Notes: generated by a model from the sequence alone, not told the origin. DNA of 64,000 bases from Lentzea jiangxiensis (GCF_900104175.1 NZ_FNIX01000001.1:1-64000); one strand, 5' to 3'. Counted from the first letter of the stretch, positions 40,623 through 50,181 are shown. Made by a program: numbers and translations.

Positions 40623-41786
40623 CTACAGCTTGTGGAGACGCTCCACGGCATCGTCGATCACGGAGTCCTGCTTGCAGAACGCGAAGCGGATCAAGTGCTT
40701 CCAGTCGTCCGGGCGGTCCGTGAACACCTGGACCGGTACGGCCGCGACGCCGATGCGGGCGGGCAGGTCGCGGCAGAGCGCGAGGCCATCCGTGTAGCCC
40801 AACGGCCGTACGTCGGCGCAGATGAAGTACGTGCCCTCCGACGACCGCACTTCGAAACCGGCCGCACGCAACCCCTCGGCCAGACGCGCGCGCTTCGACG
40901 CCAACGAGTCCCGCAACTCGCCGACCCAGTCCAGTTCGGCGGTCAGGGCGTGGGCGACGGCGGGCTGGAACGGCGCCCCGCCCACGAAGGTCATGAACTG
41001 CTTGGCCGCGCGCACGGACGAGACCAGCTCGGCGGGTCCGCACACCCAGCCGATCTTCCAGCCCGTGCAGTTGAACGTCTTGCCGGCGCCGGAGATCGAC
41101 AGCGTTCGCTGCGCCATGCCGGGCAGCGAGGCCAGCGGGATGTGGACGAGCCCGTCGAACACCAGGTGCTCGTAGACCTCGTCGGTGATCGCCAGCAGGT
41201 CGTGCTCGACGCACAACGCGGCGATCGCTTGGAGCTCCTCCAAGCGGAACACGGTGCCGGTCGGGTTGTGCGGCGAGTTGACGAGGACGGCCCGCGTCCG
41301 CGGCGTCACGGCCGCGCGCAGGGCGTCCACGTCCAGCGCCAGCCGCCCCGAGGCGTCCTCGCGCAGACCCACGGTCACGCGCGTCGCCCCGGCCATCGCC
41401 ACGGACGCCGCGTACGAGTCGTAGTAGGGCTCGACGAGGATGACCTCGTCACCGGCCTCGACCAGCGCCAGCAACGACGCCGCGATCGCCTCGGTCGCGC
41501 CGACGGTCACCAGGACCTCGGTGTCCGGGTCGTACGAGAGCCCGTACCGCGAGCGGTGCGCGGCGACGGCACGGCGCAGCACCGGCATGCCCGGACCGGG
41601 CGGGTACTGGTTCACGCCCGACGCGATGGCCGACTGGGCCGCCGCGAGCATCGAGGCCGGACCGTCGGTGTCGGGGAAGCCCTGACCGAGGTTGACGGCG
41701 TCGTGCTGCACGGCCAGCGCCGTCATCTCCGCGAAGATGGTCGACGTGAACGGCTGCAACCGGGGAACTAGCGCTGGTACCCGCAC
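40623..41786 (-). CDS. PLP-dependent aminotransferase (DapC/YbdL-like)
   Basis: 387 aa. Class I/II fold with VNLGQGFPDTDGP at the N-terminus, NSPHNPTG, DEVYEHLVFDG, and the Schiff-base lysine in SGAGKTFNCTGWKIGW. The N-terminal motif and length fit the kynurenine/methionine aminotransferase and actinobacterial DapC (N-succinyl-diaminopimelate aminotransferase) group. Assignment between these needs an alignment. Divergent from the DUF445 gene by 29 bp. Confidence 0.88.
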   Translation of the reverse strand: MRVPALVPRLQPFTSTIFAEMTALAVQHDAVNLGQGFPDTDGPASMLAAAQSAIASGVNQYPPGPGMPVLRRAVAAHRSRYGLSYDPDTEVLVTVGATEAIAASLLALVEAGDEVILVEPYYDSYAASVAMAGATRVTVGLREDASGRLALDVDALRAAVTPRTRAVLVNSPHNPTGTVFRLEELQAIAALCVEHDLLAITDEVYEHLVFDGLVHIPLASLPGMAQRTLSISGAGKTFNCTGWKIGWVCGPAELVSSVRAAKQFMTFVGGAPFQPAVAHALTAELDWVGELRDSLASKRARLAEGLRAAGFEVRSSEGTYFICADVRPLGYTDGLALCRDLPARIGVAAVPVQVFTDRPDDWKHLIRFAFCKQDSVIDDAVERLHKL

Positions 41787-41815
41787 AACGCAGGATCTTC
41801 ACGGACAATGGACCC

Positions 41816-43063
41816 GTGGAGCAACTGACCGCCGCTGACCAGCAGAAGCGCACCGACCTGCGCAAGATGAAGCTCGTCGCGACGAGTTTCCTGATAGGCG
41901 CGACGGTCATCTTCTTCGGCACGCACCTGTTCGAGGGCGCCTGGGTGGGCTACGTCCGGGCCGCCGCGGAGGCCGGCATGGTCGGCGCGCTGGCGGACTG
42001 GTTCGCCGTCACCGCGCTGTTCCGCAGGCCGCTGGGCCTGCCGATCCCGCACACCGCGATCATCCCCGAGCGCAAGAACATGTTCGGCCAGACGCTCGGG
42101 GACTTCGTGGGCGTCAACTTCCTGAGCCCCGAGATCGTGCAGGACAAGCTGCGCCGGGCGGGCATCGCGCAGCGCGCCGGGGCGTGGGTCAAGCAGCCGG
42201 AGAACGCCGAGCGGATCACCACCGAGCTGTCGAACGTCCTCAAGGGCGCGATCACGGTCCTCAAGGACGAGGAGGTGCAGGCCGTCGTCGAGCACGCGAT
42301 CGTGAAGCGCGTCACGGAGAAGCCGTGGGGGCCGCCGCTGGGCAAGCTGCTCAACCAGGTGCTCACGGACGGCGCGCACCACAAGCTCGTCGACCTCATG
42401 TGCGACCGCGCCTACGAGTGGGTGCGCGACAACTACGACAAGGTCAGCCTGATCGTCACGGACCGCGCGCCGACGTGGTCGCCGAGGTTCGTCGACGCGA
42501 TGCTCGGCGACAAGGTCTACAACGAGCTGGTCAACTTCGCGTGGGCGGTGAAGACCGACGTCAACCACCCGATGCGGCTCGCCGTGGACCAGTTCATGAT
42601 CGAGTTCTCGGCCGACATGCAGACCGACCCGTCGACGATGCAGAAGGCCGAGCAGGTCAAGCAGCAGGTCATCAACCACCCGGACGTGCAGAAGGTGATC
42701 AGCTCCGCCTGGGGCACGGCGAAGAAGATGCTCCTCGACGCCGCCGAGGACCCGTCGAGCGAGCTGCGCAAGCGGGTCACGCAGGGGCTGGTCACGCTCG
42801 GCACGAACCTGACCGACGACCCGGAGCTGCGCGCCAAGGTCGACGGCTGGCTGGAGCAGGCCGCCGGGTACGTGGTCGGCAACTACCGCGCGGAGATCAC
42901 CACGCTGATCACGGACACCGTCGAGCGGTGGGACGCGGAGGAGACCTCGCGCAAGATCGAACTGCAGGTCGGCAGGGACCTGCAGTTCATCCGGATCAAC
43001 GGCACCGTGGTCGGCGCGCTCGCCGGCCTGGTGATCTACACCGTGGCCAACCTGCTGTTCTGA
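41816..43063 (+). CDS. DUF445 membrane protein
   Basis: 415 aa from GTG 41816. An N-terminal span (KLVATSFLIGATVIFFGTHLF) precedes the family signature AAAEAGMVGALADWFAVTALFRRPLGLPIPHTAIIP. A long helical region follows and a C-terminal span (GTVVGALAGLVIYTVANLLF) closes the protein. Members are membrane-anchored, of unknown function. The 3' end overlaps the convergent CGNR gene by 28 bp. Confidence 0.92.
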   Translation: MEQLTAADQQKRTDLRKMKLVATSFLIGATVIFFGTHLFEGAWVGYVRAAAEAGMVGALADWFAVTALFRRPLGLPIPHTAIIPERKNMFGQTLGDFVGVNFLSPEIVQDKLRRAGIAQRAGAWVKQPENAERITTELSNVLKGAITVLKDEEVQAVVEHAIVKRVTEKPWGPPLGKLLNQVLTDGAHHKLVDLMCDRAYEWVRDNYDKVSLIVTDRAPTWSPRFVDAMLGDKVYNELVNFAWAVKTDVNHPMRLAVDQFMIEFSADMQTDPSTMQKAEQVKQQVINHPDVQKVISSAWGTAKKMLLDAAEDPSSELRKRVTQGLVTLGTNLTDDPELRAKVDGWLEQAAGYVVGNYRAEITTLITDTVERWDAEETSRKIELQVGRDLQFIRINGTVVGALAGLVIYTVANLLF

Positions 43064-43521
43064 GCCCGGGAGCGTTTTCGGAACGTGCGGGCCTTCTCGC
43101 GGTTCCCGCACACCTGCATCGAGCACCAGGTGCGCGAGCGGTTGCGCGAACGGTCGAAGAACGCCCGTTGGCAATCATCGGCTGGACAGATCTTGAAGCG
43201 TTCCCACGAACCCAGCACCGCGAGGCGGGCGGACGCGGCGAGCACCGCGCCCAGCGCGTCCGAGCTCGACAGCACCGGAACACCGTCGGTGAGCTCGATG
43301 TGGACGACGCCCGCTGCCGTCTTGGGGCCTGACGACCCCTCGATGGACGACCGCAGCGCCGCACGAGCCGCGCGCGCCTGCGCGATTTCACTGCTCCGCC
43401 CGAGGCCGCGCTCGGTCACCCACGCGCGCCAGGAGGCTTCACTGTCCAGTACGTGTCGAGTGTTCAGGAAGTCGAGCAGCAGCTCGACGTCGTGATCCCA
43501 GCCGACAGTCAGACCAGTCAC
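43036..43521 (-). CDS. CGNR zinc-finger domain protein (ABATE type)
   Basis: 161 aa from GTG 43521. The N-terminal ABATE-like domain (LLLDFLNTRHVLDSEASWRAWV) precedes a C-terminal zinc finger: CPADDCQRAFFDRSRNRSRTWCSMQVCGNREKARTFR, with four Cys and the CGNR box. Such proteins are probable transcription factors responding to stress. Convergent with DUF445 and divergent from the PadR gene. Confidence 0.9.
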   Translation of the reverse strand: MTGLTVGWDHDVELLLDFLNTRHVLDSEASWRAWVTERGLGRSSEIAQARAARAALRSSIEGSSGPKTAAGVVHIELTDGVPVLSSSDALGAVLAASARLAVLGSWERFKICPADDCQRAFFDRSRNRSRTWCSMQVCGNREKARTFRKRSRAQNSRLATV

Positions 43522-43568
43522 CCCACCACTGTAGGCGTCACGGCGGTTGCGCGTCAGGACATCAAGGA

Positions 43569-43596
43569 ATACACCTTGTGTATACATCGTGTGTAT
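43569..43596. promoter_or_regulatory. PadR-type operator: overlapping palindromes
   Basis: ATACAC-CTT-GTGTAT (43569-43583) overlaps by two bases with ATACA-TCGTG-TGTAT (43582-43596). PadR regulators bind ATGT/ACAT-like dyads in their own promoter; this pair ends 10 bp before the padR ATG. Confidence 0.75.
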
Positions 43597-43606
43597 AGTG
43601 CTCGCC

Positions 43607-44131
43607 ATGTCGATCGGACACGCACTGCTGGGGCTGCTGGAAGGCGGTCCACGGCATGGTTACGACCTCAAGCGCGCCTACGACGAGCGCTTCGGCCATG
43701 ACCGGCCGCTGCACTACGGGCAGGTGTACTCGACCCTGTCGAGGCTGCTGAAGAACGGCTTCGTGAGCGAGGCCGGCGTGGAGGCGGGTGACGGTCCGGA
43801 GCGCAAGCGGTACGCGATCACGGACGCCGGGGTCACCGACGTGGAGCGCTGGCTCGGCACTCCCGAGAAGCCGGAGCCGTACCTCCAGAACACCCTGTAC
43901 GCCAAGGTCGTGCTGGCTCTGCTGTCCGGGCGCAGTGCCACGGAGGTGCTCGACGCGCAACGGTCCGCGCACCTCGCGACGATGCGCGGCCTCACCAGGC
44001 GCAAGTCGGACGGCGACCTAGCCGACCAGCTCATCTGCGACTTCGCGCTCTTCCACCTCGAAGCCGACCTGCGGTGGCTCGAACTGACCGCGGCGCGCCT
44101 CGACGAACTCGCCGAGGAGATCGCGAAATGA
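43607..44131 (+). CDS. PadR-family transcriptional regulator
   Basis: 174 aa. The N-terminal winged helix (SIGHALLGLLEGGPRHGYDLKRAYDERF, then GQVYSTLSRLLKNGFV and KRYAITDAG) defines the PadR family. The C-terminal half is the vir-like helical dimerisation domain. It is the first gene of an operon with an ABC ATPase and permease (4-nt overlaps), so it probably represses this exporter until a drug or signal binds. Confidence 0.93.
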   Translation: MSIGHALLGLLEGGPRHGYDLKRAYDERFGHDRPLHYGQVYSTLSRLLKNGFVSEAGVEAGDGPERKRYAITDAGVTDVERWLGTPEKPEPYLQNTLYAKVVLALLSGRSATEVLDAQRSAHLATMRGLTRRKSDGDLADQLICDFALFHLEADLRWLELTAARLDELAEEIAK

Positions 44132-44802
44132 GCCTGTTGGTCGCGCAGGACCTGCACAAGTCGTTCGGCAGGACACGCGCGCTCGAAGGCGCCGGCCTCA
44201 CCATCCGCGCGGGCGAGATCGTCGCGGTGATGGGCCCGTCCGGCTCCGGCAAGTCCACCCTGCTGCACTGCCTCGCGGGCATCCTGCCGCCGGACTCCGG
44301 CACGGTGACCTACCGCGACCGCGAGCTGACCACGATGTCCGACAGCGCCCGCAGCGAGCTGCGCCGCACCGAGTTCGGGTTCGTCTTCCAGTTCGGCCAG
44401 CTCGTGCCGGAGCTGACCTGCCTGGAGAACGTCGCGCTGCCGCTGCGCCTGAGCGGGGTGAAGCGCAGGGACGCCGAACGGGCCGCGAGGGAGTGGATGG
44501 CCCGGCTCGAGGTCGACGCGGTCGCCGACCAGCGGCCCGGCGAGACCTCCGGTGGCCAGGGACAGCGCGTCGCGGTGGCCCGTGCGCTGGTCACCGGCCC
44601 GAAGGTGGTCTTCGCCGACGAACCGACCGGCGCGCTCGACTCGCTCAACGGCGAGCGGGTGATGCACCTGCTCACGACCGCGGCCAGGGAGACCGGCGCG
44701 GCGGTCGTGCTGGTCACGCACGAGCCGCGGGTCGCCGCGTACTCGGACCGCGAGGTCGTGGTGCGCGACGGCCGGTCGCGAGACGTGGAGTTCGTCAGGT
44801 GA
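44128..44802 (+). CDS. ABC transporter ATP-binding protein (MacB/LolD type)
   Basis: 224 aa, ATG overlapping the padR stop (ATGA). Walker A GPSGSGKST, Q-loop FVFQFGQLVPELT, signature SGGQGQRVAVARAL and Walker B VVFADEPTGALDS, with H-loop VTHEPR. This is the energy subunit for the FtsX-like permease encoded next. Confidence 0.95.
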   Translation: MSLLVAQDLHKSFGRTRALEGAGLTIRAGEIVAVMGPSGSGKSTLLHCLAGILPPDSGTVTYRDRELTTMSDSARSELRRTEFGFVFQFGQLVPELTCLENVALPLRLSGVKRRDAERAAREWMARLEVDAVADQRPGETSGGQGQRVAVARALVTGPKVVFADEPTGALDSLNGERVMHLLTTAARETGAAVVLVTHEPRVAAYSDREVVVRDGRSRDVEFVR

Positions 44803-47036
44803 ACCGCGTCCTCAGCGACCTCGCACTGGGCGTCCGGCTGGCTGTCGGGGGCAGCCGGAAGTCCTGGGTGAGGCTCGCACTCCAGGGTGTGGGCATCGGG
44901 ATGTGCGTGGCGGTGCTGCTGCTCGCCGCGTCCATCCCGACGGCGTTCGGCAACCGCGACCTGCGCGGGAACGGACGCGATGTCGTCAGCGAGGGCGCCG
45001 GGCCCGCGCCGCTGCTGCTGGAGCACGGCTCGATGCCGTTCCGCTCCCACCACATCAGCGGCGACTACGTGCGCGCACTCACGCCGGACGCACCCAAGCC
45101 GCCCGGTGTGCAGCGGTTGCCGGCCGACGGCGAGATCTTCGTGTCGCCTCGGCTCGCGGCGTTGCTGGCCAGTCCGGAAGGCGAGCTGCTGCGGCCCCGG
45201 TTCCCGCAGAAGATCATCGGAACGTTCGCGGAGGAAGGCCTGGACGGGCCTCAGGACCTGCGGTTCCTCGCCGGCGACGGGAAGATCGAGCCGAGCTCCG
45301 GCAACCGGGTCCACGCGTTCGGCAGGACGGGCCCCGGCGGCGGCCTGCCGCCGATCCTGTCGATGCTCAGCGTCGTCGGCGCGGTCGTGCTGCTGTTCCC
45401 GGTGCTGGTCTTCGTGGGCGTCGCGACCAGGCTCGCCGCGGCTCAGCGCGATCGCAGGCTGGCGGCGTTGCGGCTGGTCGGCGCGGGTGCGGTCCGGGTT
45501 CGGCTGATCGCGTCCGGTGAGGCGCTGGCCGGCGCGCTGGTGGGACTGGTGATCGGGTTCGGGCTGATGTTCGCCCTCCGGCCGTTCGCCGACGACATCC
45601 CGATCCCCGAGCTCGCGGTGTTCCCGGCCGATCTCACGCCGACGCTGCCGTTGACGCTCACCGTCGGCGTCGCGGTGCCGGTGCTGGCCGTGCTGACCTC
45701 GGTGTTCGCCATGCGCCGGACGATCATCGAACCGCTCGGCGTGGTGCGCGAGCAGAAGCCCGTGCGGCGCAGGCTGTGGTGGCGGGTCTTCCCGGCACTG
45801 GCGGGTGCGGCGCTGCTGGCGAGCCAGTTCGGCAAGGTCGACGAGACGTCGGAGCCCGCCCAGTGGCCGATCGTGGCCGGCGTGGTGCTGCTGATGTTCG
45901 CCATCCCGGTGTTGTTGCCGTGGCTGGTCGAACGGGTCGTCCACCGGATGCGCGGCGCCACGCCCGCGTTGCAGCTGGCGGTGCGCCGGCTGCAGCTCGA
46001 CGCGGGCACGGCGGCGCGGGTCGTCGGCGGGGTGGCGGTGGTGCTCGCCGGCACCGTGACGCTGCAGATGACCCTCGCGGGCGTCGAGCACGAGGTGAAG
46101 GCCGACGAGGCGGCGGAGGCGAACTACCGCCACCTCGCCGTTTCGATGCACGAGGCCGTCGACGTCCCGGAGCTGACCGGCGTGCTGGCCAAGGCGCCGG
46201 GAGTGGTGAGCGTGCAGGAACTGACGCGCACTTATGGGACGTTGCCCAACAACGACTACGTCGCCATCGCAGTCGGGTCGTGTGCCGCGCTCGAGTCGAT
46301 GGCGGAAGTCCCGGACTGCTCGGACGGCAAGGCTTTCATCGTGCCGTCCGAGAAGAGCCGTGACGACGCCGAGGCAGGCGACGTGCTCGGGATCGAGAAG
46401 AGCGACAGCCCTTGGACGGTGCCCAGGCTGGAGCCGTCGGCGGGGAGCCGCCCCGGCCTCTACCTCACCCCGGCCGCGGCCAGGGGCATGAGCCTCGCCG
46501 AGGCGACCACCGAGGTGCAGGCCGAGCTGGACACGGCGCTGCCGGACGCCGCGGAGCACGCGCGCAACGCCATCGCGTTCCACTCCTGGCGGGTGTACAG
46601 CTACTACGTCGGCCAGGACGACTCGGCCGAGATCGAGCAGGTGTTCTTCGCGGTGCGCAGGGCGCTGTACGCGGCCGCGCTGCTGACATTGTTGCTCGCA
46701 GGGGCGTCGCTGCTGGTCGTGGGCCTGGAGCAGGTGCGGGAACGCCGCCGTCCGCTCGCCGTCATGGCGGCGAGCGGCGTGCCGCGCGGCACCCTCGCCC
46801 GGTCGCTCGTGTGGCAGAACGCCATCCCGCTGGTGATTTCCACGGTGGTGTCGGTGGCCACCGGCATCCTGCTGGGCGTCCTGGTGACGCGGGTGTTCGA
46901 CGGGGAGGTGGCCTACGACTGGACGGGTATCGGGATCGTCACCGGCATCTCGGTGGGCATGGTCGTGCTGGTCACCGCTCTGACTCTGCCTTCGCTGCGA
47001 AGGGCGACCGGAGCACTTGGCCTGCGGACCGAGTAG
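44799..47036 (+). CDS. FtsX-like ABC permease
   Basis: 745 aa from GTG 44799 (GTGA overlap). A first membrane span (LQGVGIGMCVAVLLLAASI) and an extracytoplasmic domain precede FtsX core spans (LSVVGAVVLLFPVLVFVGVATRLAAAQRDRRLAALRLVGA). A second large periplasmic domain and C-terminal spans (LYAAALLTLLLAGASLLVVGLEQVRERRRPLAVMAASG) follow. This duplicated FtsX layout is typical of antimicrobial-peptide or lipid exporters with a PadR regulator. Its last 65 bp overlap the NACHT gene in antisense. Confidence 0.92.
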   Translation: MNRVLSDLALGVRLAVGGSRKSWVRLALQGVGIGMCVAVLLLAASIPTAFGNRDLRGNGRDVVSEGAGPAPLLLEHGSMPFRSHHISGDYVRALTPDAPKPPGVQRLPADGEIFVSPRLAALLASPEGELLRPRFPQKIIGTFAEEGLDGPQDLRFLAGDGKIEPSSGNRVHAFGRTGPGGGLPPILSMLSVVGAVVLLFPVLVFVGVATRLAAAQRDRRLAALRLVGAGAVRVRLIASGEALAGALVGLVIGFGLMFALRPFADDIPIPELAVFPADLTPTLPLTLTVGVAVPVLAVLTSVFAMRRTIIEPLGVVREQKPVRRRLWWRVFPALAGAALLASQFGKVDETSEPAQWPIVAGVVLLMFAIPVLLPWLVERVVHRMRGATPALQLAVRRLQLDAGTAARVVGGVAVVLAGTVTLQMTLAGVEHEVKADEAAEANYRHLAVSMHEAVDVPELTGVLAKAPGVVSVQELTRTYGTLPNNDYVAIAVGSCAALESMAEVPDCSDGKAFIVPSEKSRDDAEAGDVLGIEKSDSPWTVPRLEPSAGSRPGLYLTPAAARGMSLAEATTEVQAELDTALPDAAEHARNAIAFHSWRVYSYYVGQDDSAEIEQVFFAVRRALYAAALLTLLLAGASLLVVGLEQVRERRRPLAVMAASGVPRGTLARSLVWQNAIPLVISTVVSVATGILLGVLVTRVFDGEVAYDWTGIGIVTGISVGMVVLVTALTLPSLRRATGALGLRTE

Positions 47037-49023
47037 TCCGCGCCGTCGCCTCGTGCTCCGCCAGGCGGTCCTGCACCAGTCCGTGCCGGAACTGGTAGCA
47101 GGCCCCCGCCCGGCAGAGCACGCCGAGCTTGCGCGAGTCCTCGAAGAAGACCATGAGCTCCCAGGGCAGCTTCCCGCGCAGCGCCAGCCAGATCCGCGCG
47201 ACGGTGAACCACCACCAGCGCAGGTGCAGCACGGCGAGCGCGAACCCGAGCATCAGCCCGGACGCGAGCCCCAGCCCGACCATGCCGGTCTGGGCGGGAC
47301 CGAACACCAGCGCCGCCGCGGAACCGAACACCACGGCCAGCACGAGAGATCCCGTCCACACCGCGACCCGGTCGCGCGACATCGTCCACTGAGGACTGGA
47401 AGCCTGGGACAGCTCGGTCGCGCTCGACAGGGCGAACCGCAGCGCGATGGCCACGGCGAGACCCAGGCCGACGACGAGACCGGCGGACAGCCCGTACAGC
47501 GCACCGAACACGAGCCCCGCGGCGAGCCCGAGCACGCCGGGCACGAGCAGCAGGCTGCGCCAGATCCCCAGGCGCGGCTTGGCCTTGCGCTCCTGCGACG
47601 CCGTCAGGGCGGCCGCGCCGACACCGATGCCCGCGACCAGGCCGGTGATCGGGGCGAGCGACGGCGTGATCGAGTACGCCATCAGCCAGGCGACGCCGAA
47701 CCCGCCGATCGCGCCCAGCACCAGCGCGCCGAGCACCGCGAGCCACGTGCTGCCGACCGAGCGGCGCAGCTCCCACCAGGCGAGCTCGCGGATGCCCCGC
47801 TCGCGCATCCCGTGGGCGAGGAACTCGAGGTACTTGCGGGCACGGTCGCGCGGCCAGACCTGCGTGGCCCTGGCGTGGTGCGCGAACGCCCTATTGCCGT
47901 ACGCCCGCGACACCAGCTCGTCGCAGAGGTGGTCGGAGATCGCCCGCGCGTCGGGGAACCGGGCGCGGTCGAGCAGTTCGGTCGGCTCGGCCTCGCTGTC
48001 GGAGTAGACGATGCTGGCCAGCCACATCGTGAGCGGCGTGCACAGGGCGTCCGCGAGCCTGCCGTCCGGTTCCCCGCGCAGCTGGATGAACACCGGCTCC
48101 CAGCGGGCCGCGCCCCAGCTGTCGGCGCTCGCCCGCAGGTAGGCGGCGACCTCCTCCAGGTCGAGCGGGGCCAGCTCGACGACGTCCGCGCCGGGCAGCG
48201 GACCGGCCTGGTGCACGGCCTGGGCGTACTCGGCGCTGCGGCACGTCAGCACCAGCGGGCGGTTCGCGCCGAAGGCTTTCGAGATCCGTGCGAGCGCGTC
48301 CGCGCGGTGGTGCGCGGGGAGGTCGTCGAGGCCGTCCAGCACGGGCAGGACCAGGTGCTGCTCGACCAGCAGCTCACCCGCGTAGCTGCCGTACAGCTCG
48401 GTGTTGCGCAACGCCGGGTGGTCCTCGTAGAGCCTGCGCGTGAGCCACGTGCGGATGTCCTCGACCGCCGGGTTCCACGTCGACAGGGGCAGCAGCACGG
48501 GCACCATGCCGCCGTCGTAGCGGTCGAGCAGACCGCACGTCAGCAGCATCGCGACCGTCGTCTTGCCCGTGCCCGCCTCGCCGATGAACACCATGCGGCG
48601 GTTGACCTGCCGGGAGAACGCGCGCACCACGGCGTCGCTGCGTCCGGGTGGCGCGGCCGGCTCGTCGCTCACGTCCAGCTCCGGCGCGATCCAGTGCAGG
48701 TCGAGCACGTCCGGGTCGGTGAGGCCGCGCGAGTGCACCTCCTCGTTCCACTGCGCCTGCAGGCCGGTGGCGAGCGCCCGGCAGGCCGCGTCGAGGTGCT
48801 CGTCGGTGCTCAGCTCGGCGTTGTGCCTGCGGCGGACCCACGGGTCGAGCAGCGCCAGGAAGCCCAGGAACGCCACCGCGAGGACGGCCAGCCACAGGTC
48901 CGGGTTGATGCCGTGGTCGGTCACGAACAGTCCGGCCGCGGTGAGCAGCGCGGTCAGCACGCAGCCGGTCAGCAACGCCTGCTGACGGAATCGGGACATG
49001 CGTCGCATCATGACGCACCGCAT
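46972..49023 (-). CDS. Membrane-anchored NACHT-domain NTPase
   Basis: 683 aa if started at ATG 49023; ATGs at 49011, 49008 and 48999 are in frame and none has a good ribosome site. Two N-terminal spans (~13-60), then a NACHT NTPase with Walker A IGEAGTGKTT (148-156), Walker B LPVLDGLDDLP (D230, D233, D234) and a TCRSAEYAQAV sensor. A C-terminal block of about six to eight membrane spans (~430-630) follows, with no LRR or TPR. This NACHT-plus-membrane type is common in Streptomyces and relatives; NACHT proteins are STAND sensors, sometimes of phage, but no effector is visible. Confidence 0.85.
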   Translation of the reverse strand: MRCVMMRRMSRFRQQALLTGCVLTALLTAAGLFVTDHGINPDLWLAVLAVAFLGFLALLDPWVRRRHNAELSTDEHLDAACRALATGLQAQWNEEVHSRGLTDPDVLDLHWIAPELDVSDEPAAPPGRSDAVVRAFSRQVNRRMVFIGEAGTGKTTVAMLLTCGLLDRYDGGMVPVLLPLSTWNPAVEDIRTWLTRRLYEDHPALRNTELYGSYAGELLVEQHLVLPVLDGLDDLPAHHRADALARISKAFGANRPLVLTCRSAEYAQAVHQAGPLPGADVVELAPLDLEEVAAYLRASADSWGAARWEPVFIQLRGEPDGRLADALCTPLTMWLASIVYSDSEAEPTELLDRARFPDARAISDHLCDELVSRAYGNRAFAHHARATQVWPRDRARKYLEFLAHGMRERGIRELAWWELRRSVGSTWLAVLGALVLGAIGGFGVAWLMAYSITPSLAPITGLVAGIGVGAAALTASQERKAKPRLGIWRSLLLVPGVLGLAAGLVFGALYGLSAGLVVGLGLAVAIALRFALSSATELSQASSPQWTMSRDRVAVWTGSLVLAVVFGSAAALVFGPAQTGMVGLGLASGLMLGFALAVLHLRWWWFTVARIWLALRGKLPWELMVFFEDSRKLGVLCRAGACYQFRHGLVQDRLAEHEATARTTRSAGQVLRSPFAAKAESER

Positions 49024-49071
49024 CCGTGCGAAGTCGATTCAGTGACCCGTGTCGTGACGTTTGGTTGTTGA

Positions 49072-50139
49072 TCACAGCCGCCACCTGAGGTCGCCCAGGG
49101 TGAGGAACTGGCCGTCGGGCGCGATGGCGACCCCGAAGTCGTGGCGGCGGGGTTCACCCAGGTCGTGCCACTCGGCGACGGCGTTCTCGGCGAGGTCCCA
49201 CAGCCGGCGGGGACCGCCCTGGTCGACGTGCGAGCCGTGGTGGTGCACCCAGGAACCGTCCGGGTGGGCGAGCCGGTCCCGTCCGGCCGCCACGCCCGGC
49301 AGGGCCGTTCCCGCGAAGAACTCGAAGGGGCTGGACGGGTCCGCGACGGTCCGGAACCGCAGGGTGGTGGTGCGCCGGTCGAACGCGCCGGTTCCGGCGA
49401 GCGCCGGGAGCCGGGCGTGCGCGCGCAACGGCATGAACCGCCCGTCCTCGCCGAGCACGCGACCCTCGCCGGTGCCGTCGCCGTTCGACGTGATGCGCAC
49501 GAGCCCGGCGCCGATCGGGCGGTGCAGCGTCGTGACCACCAGACCGCCGGGTCTCGTCTGCTCCAGCCAGGCGGGCGGCACGGTCGCGACGGAGCAGGTG
49601 GCCAGCAAGCGGTCGAACGGTGCCCGCCCCGGGTGGCCGAGCGCGCCGTCACCCGTCTCGCACGCCGGTTGGAAACCGTTGCGGTGCAGGCGTTCCCGCG
49701 CTCGCCGCGAGAGGTTCGGGTCCACGTCGACCGTCGTCACGTTCTCCGAATCCACCGCGTGGCACAGCAGAGCGGCGTTGTAGCCGGTGCCGGTGCCCAC
49801 CTCGAGGACCCGGTGCCCCGGGCGGACGTCCAGCGCCTCCAGCATGATCGCCATGATCGTGGGCATGCTCGACGAGCACGTCGGTGTGCCACCGGTCACC
49901 GCGTCGTCGCCGTCGAACTGGGTGACCCAGACGCGGTCGGAGTAGACGAGCCCGAGCCAGTCCGGGTGCTCGGAGGTGACCGCCTCCCAGTCCCCGTCGG
50001 GCCGCCGGCGGTAGAAGCGCGGCAGGAACTCGTGCCGCGGCACCTCGCGGAAAGCCTTGAGCCACCTGGGTTCGTGCAGCACGCCGTCGCCGAGCAGCTG
50101 GTCCGCCAGCTCGGCGCGCAGGGCTCCGGCGTCGTCCAT
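49072..50139 (-). CDS. PCMT-like SAM-dependent methyltransferase
   Basis: 355 aa from ATG 50139 (GGAGG upstream). The protein-L-isoaspartate methyltransferase fold is visible: LREVPRHEFLPR-like FREVPRHEFLPRF, TCSSSMPTIMAIMLEAL, and the SAM motif VLEVGTGTGYNAALL, then DPNLSRRARERL. It is longer than housekeeping Pcm (~210 aa), with a ~130-residue C-terminal extension, as in PCMT-like enzymes of actinobacterial peptide clusters. No precursor peptide gene is seen, so a repair role is equally possible. Confidence 0.8.
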   Translation of the reverse strand: MDDAGALRAELADQLLGDGVLHEPRWLKAFREVPRHEFLPRFYRRRPDGDWEAVTSEHPDWLGLVYSDRVWVTQFDGDDAVTGGTPTCSSSMPTIMAIMLEALDVRPGHRVLEVGTGTGYNAALLCHAVDSENVTTVDVDPNLSRRARERLHRNGFQPACETGDGALGHPGRAPFDRLLATCSVATVPPAWLEQTRPGGLVVTTLHRPIGAGLVRITSNGDGTGEGRVLGEDGRFMPLRAHARLPALAGTGAFDRRTTTLRFRTVADPSSPFEFFAGTALPGVAAGRDRLAHPDGSWVHHHGSHVDQGGPRRLWDLAENAVAEWHDLGEPRRHDFGVAIAPDGQFLTLGDLRWRL

Positions 50140-50181
50140 GTCGCCTCCACGGTAGCCCTGTGGCGGAGCACACGCAGCGCT

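Noticed and set aside
49072..50139. Ribosomal peptide (lanthipeptide-like) cluster
   Set aside because: The PCMT-like enzyme can belong to such clusters, but there is no precursor peptide, ATP-grasp or dehydratase gene around it.
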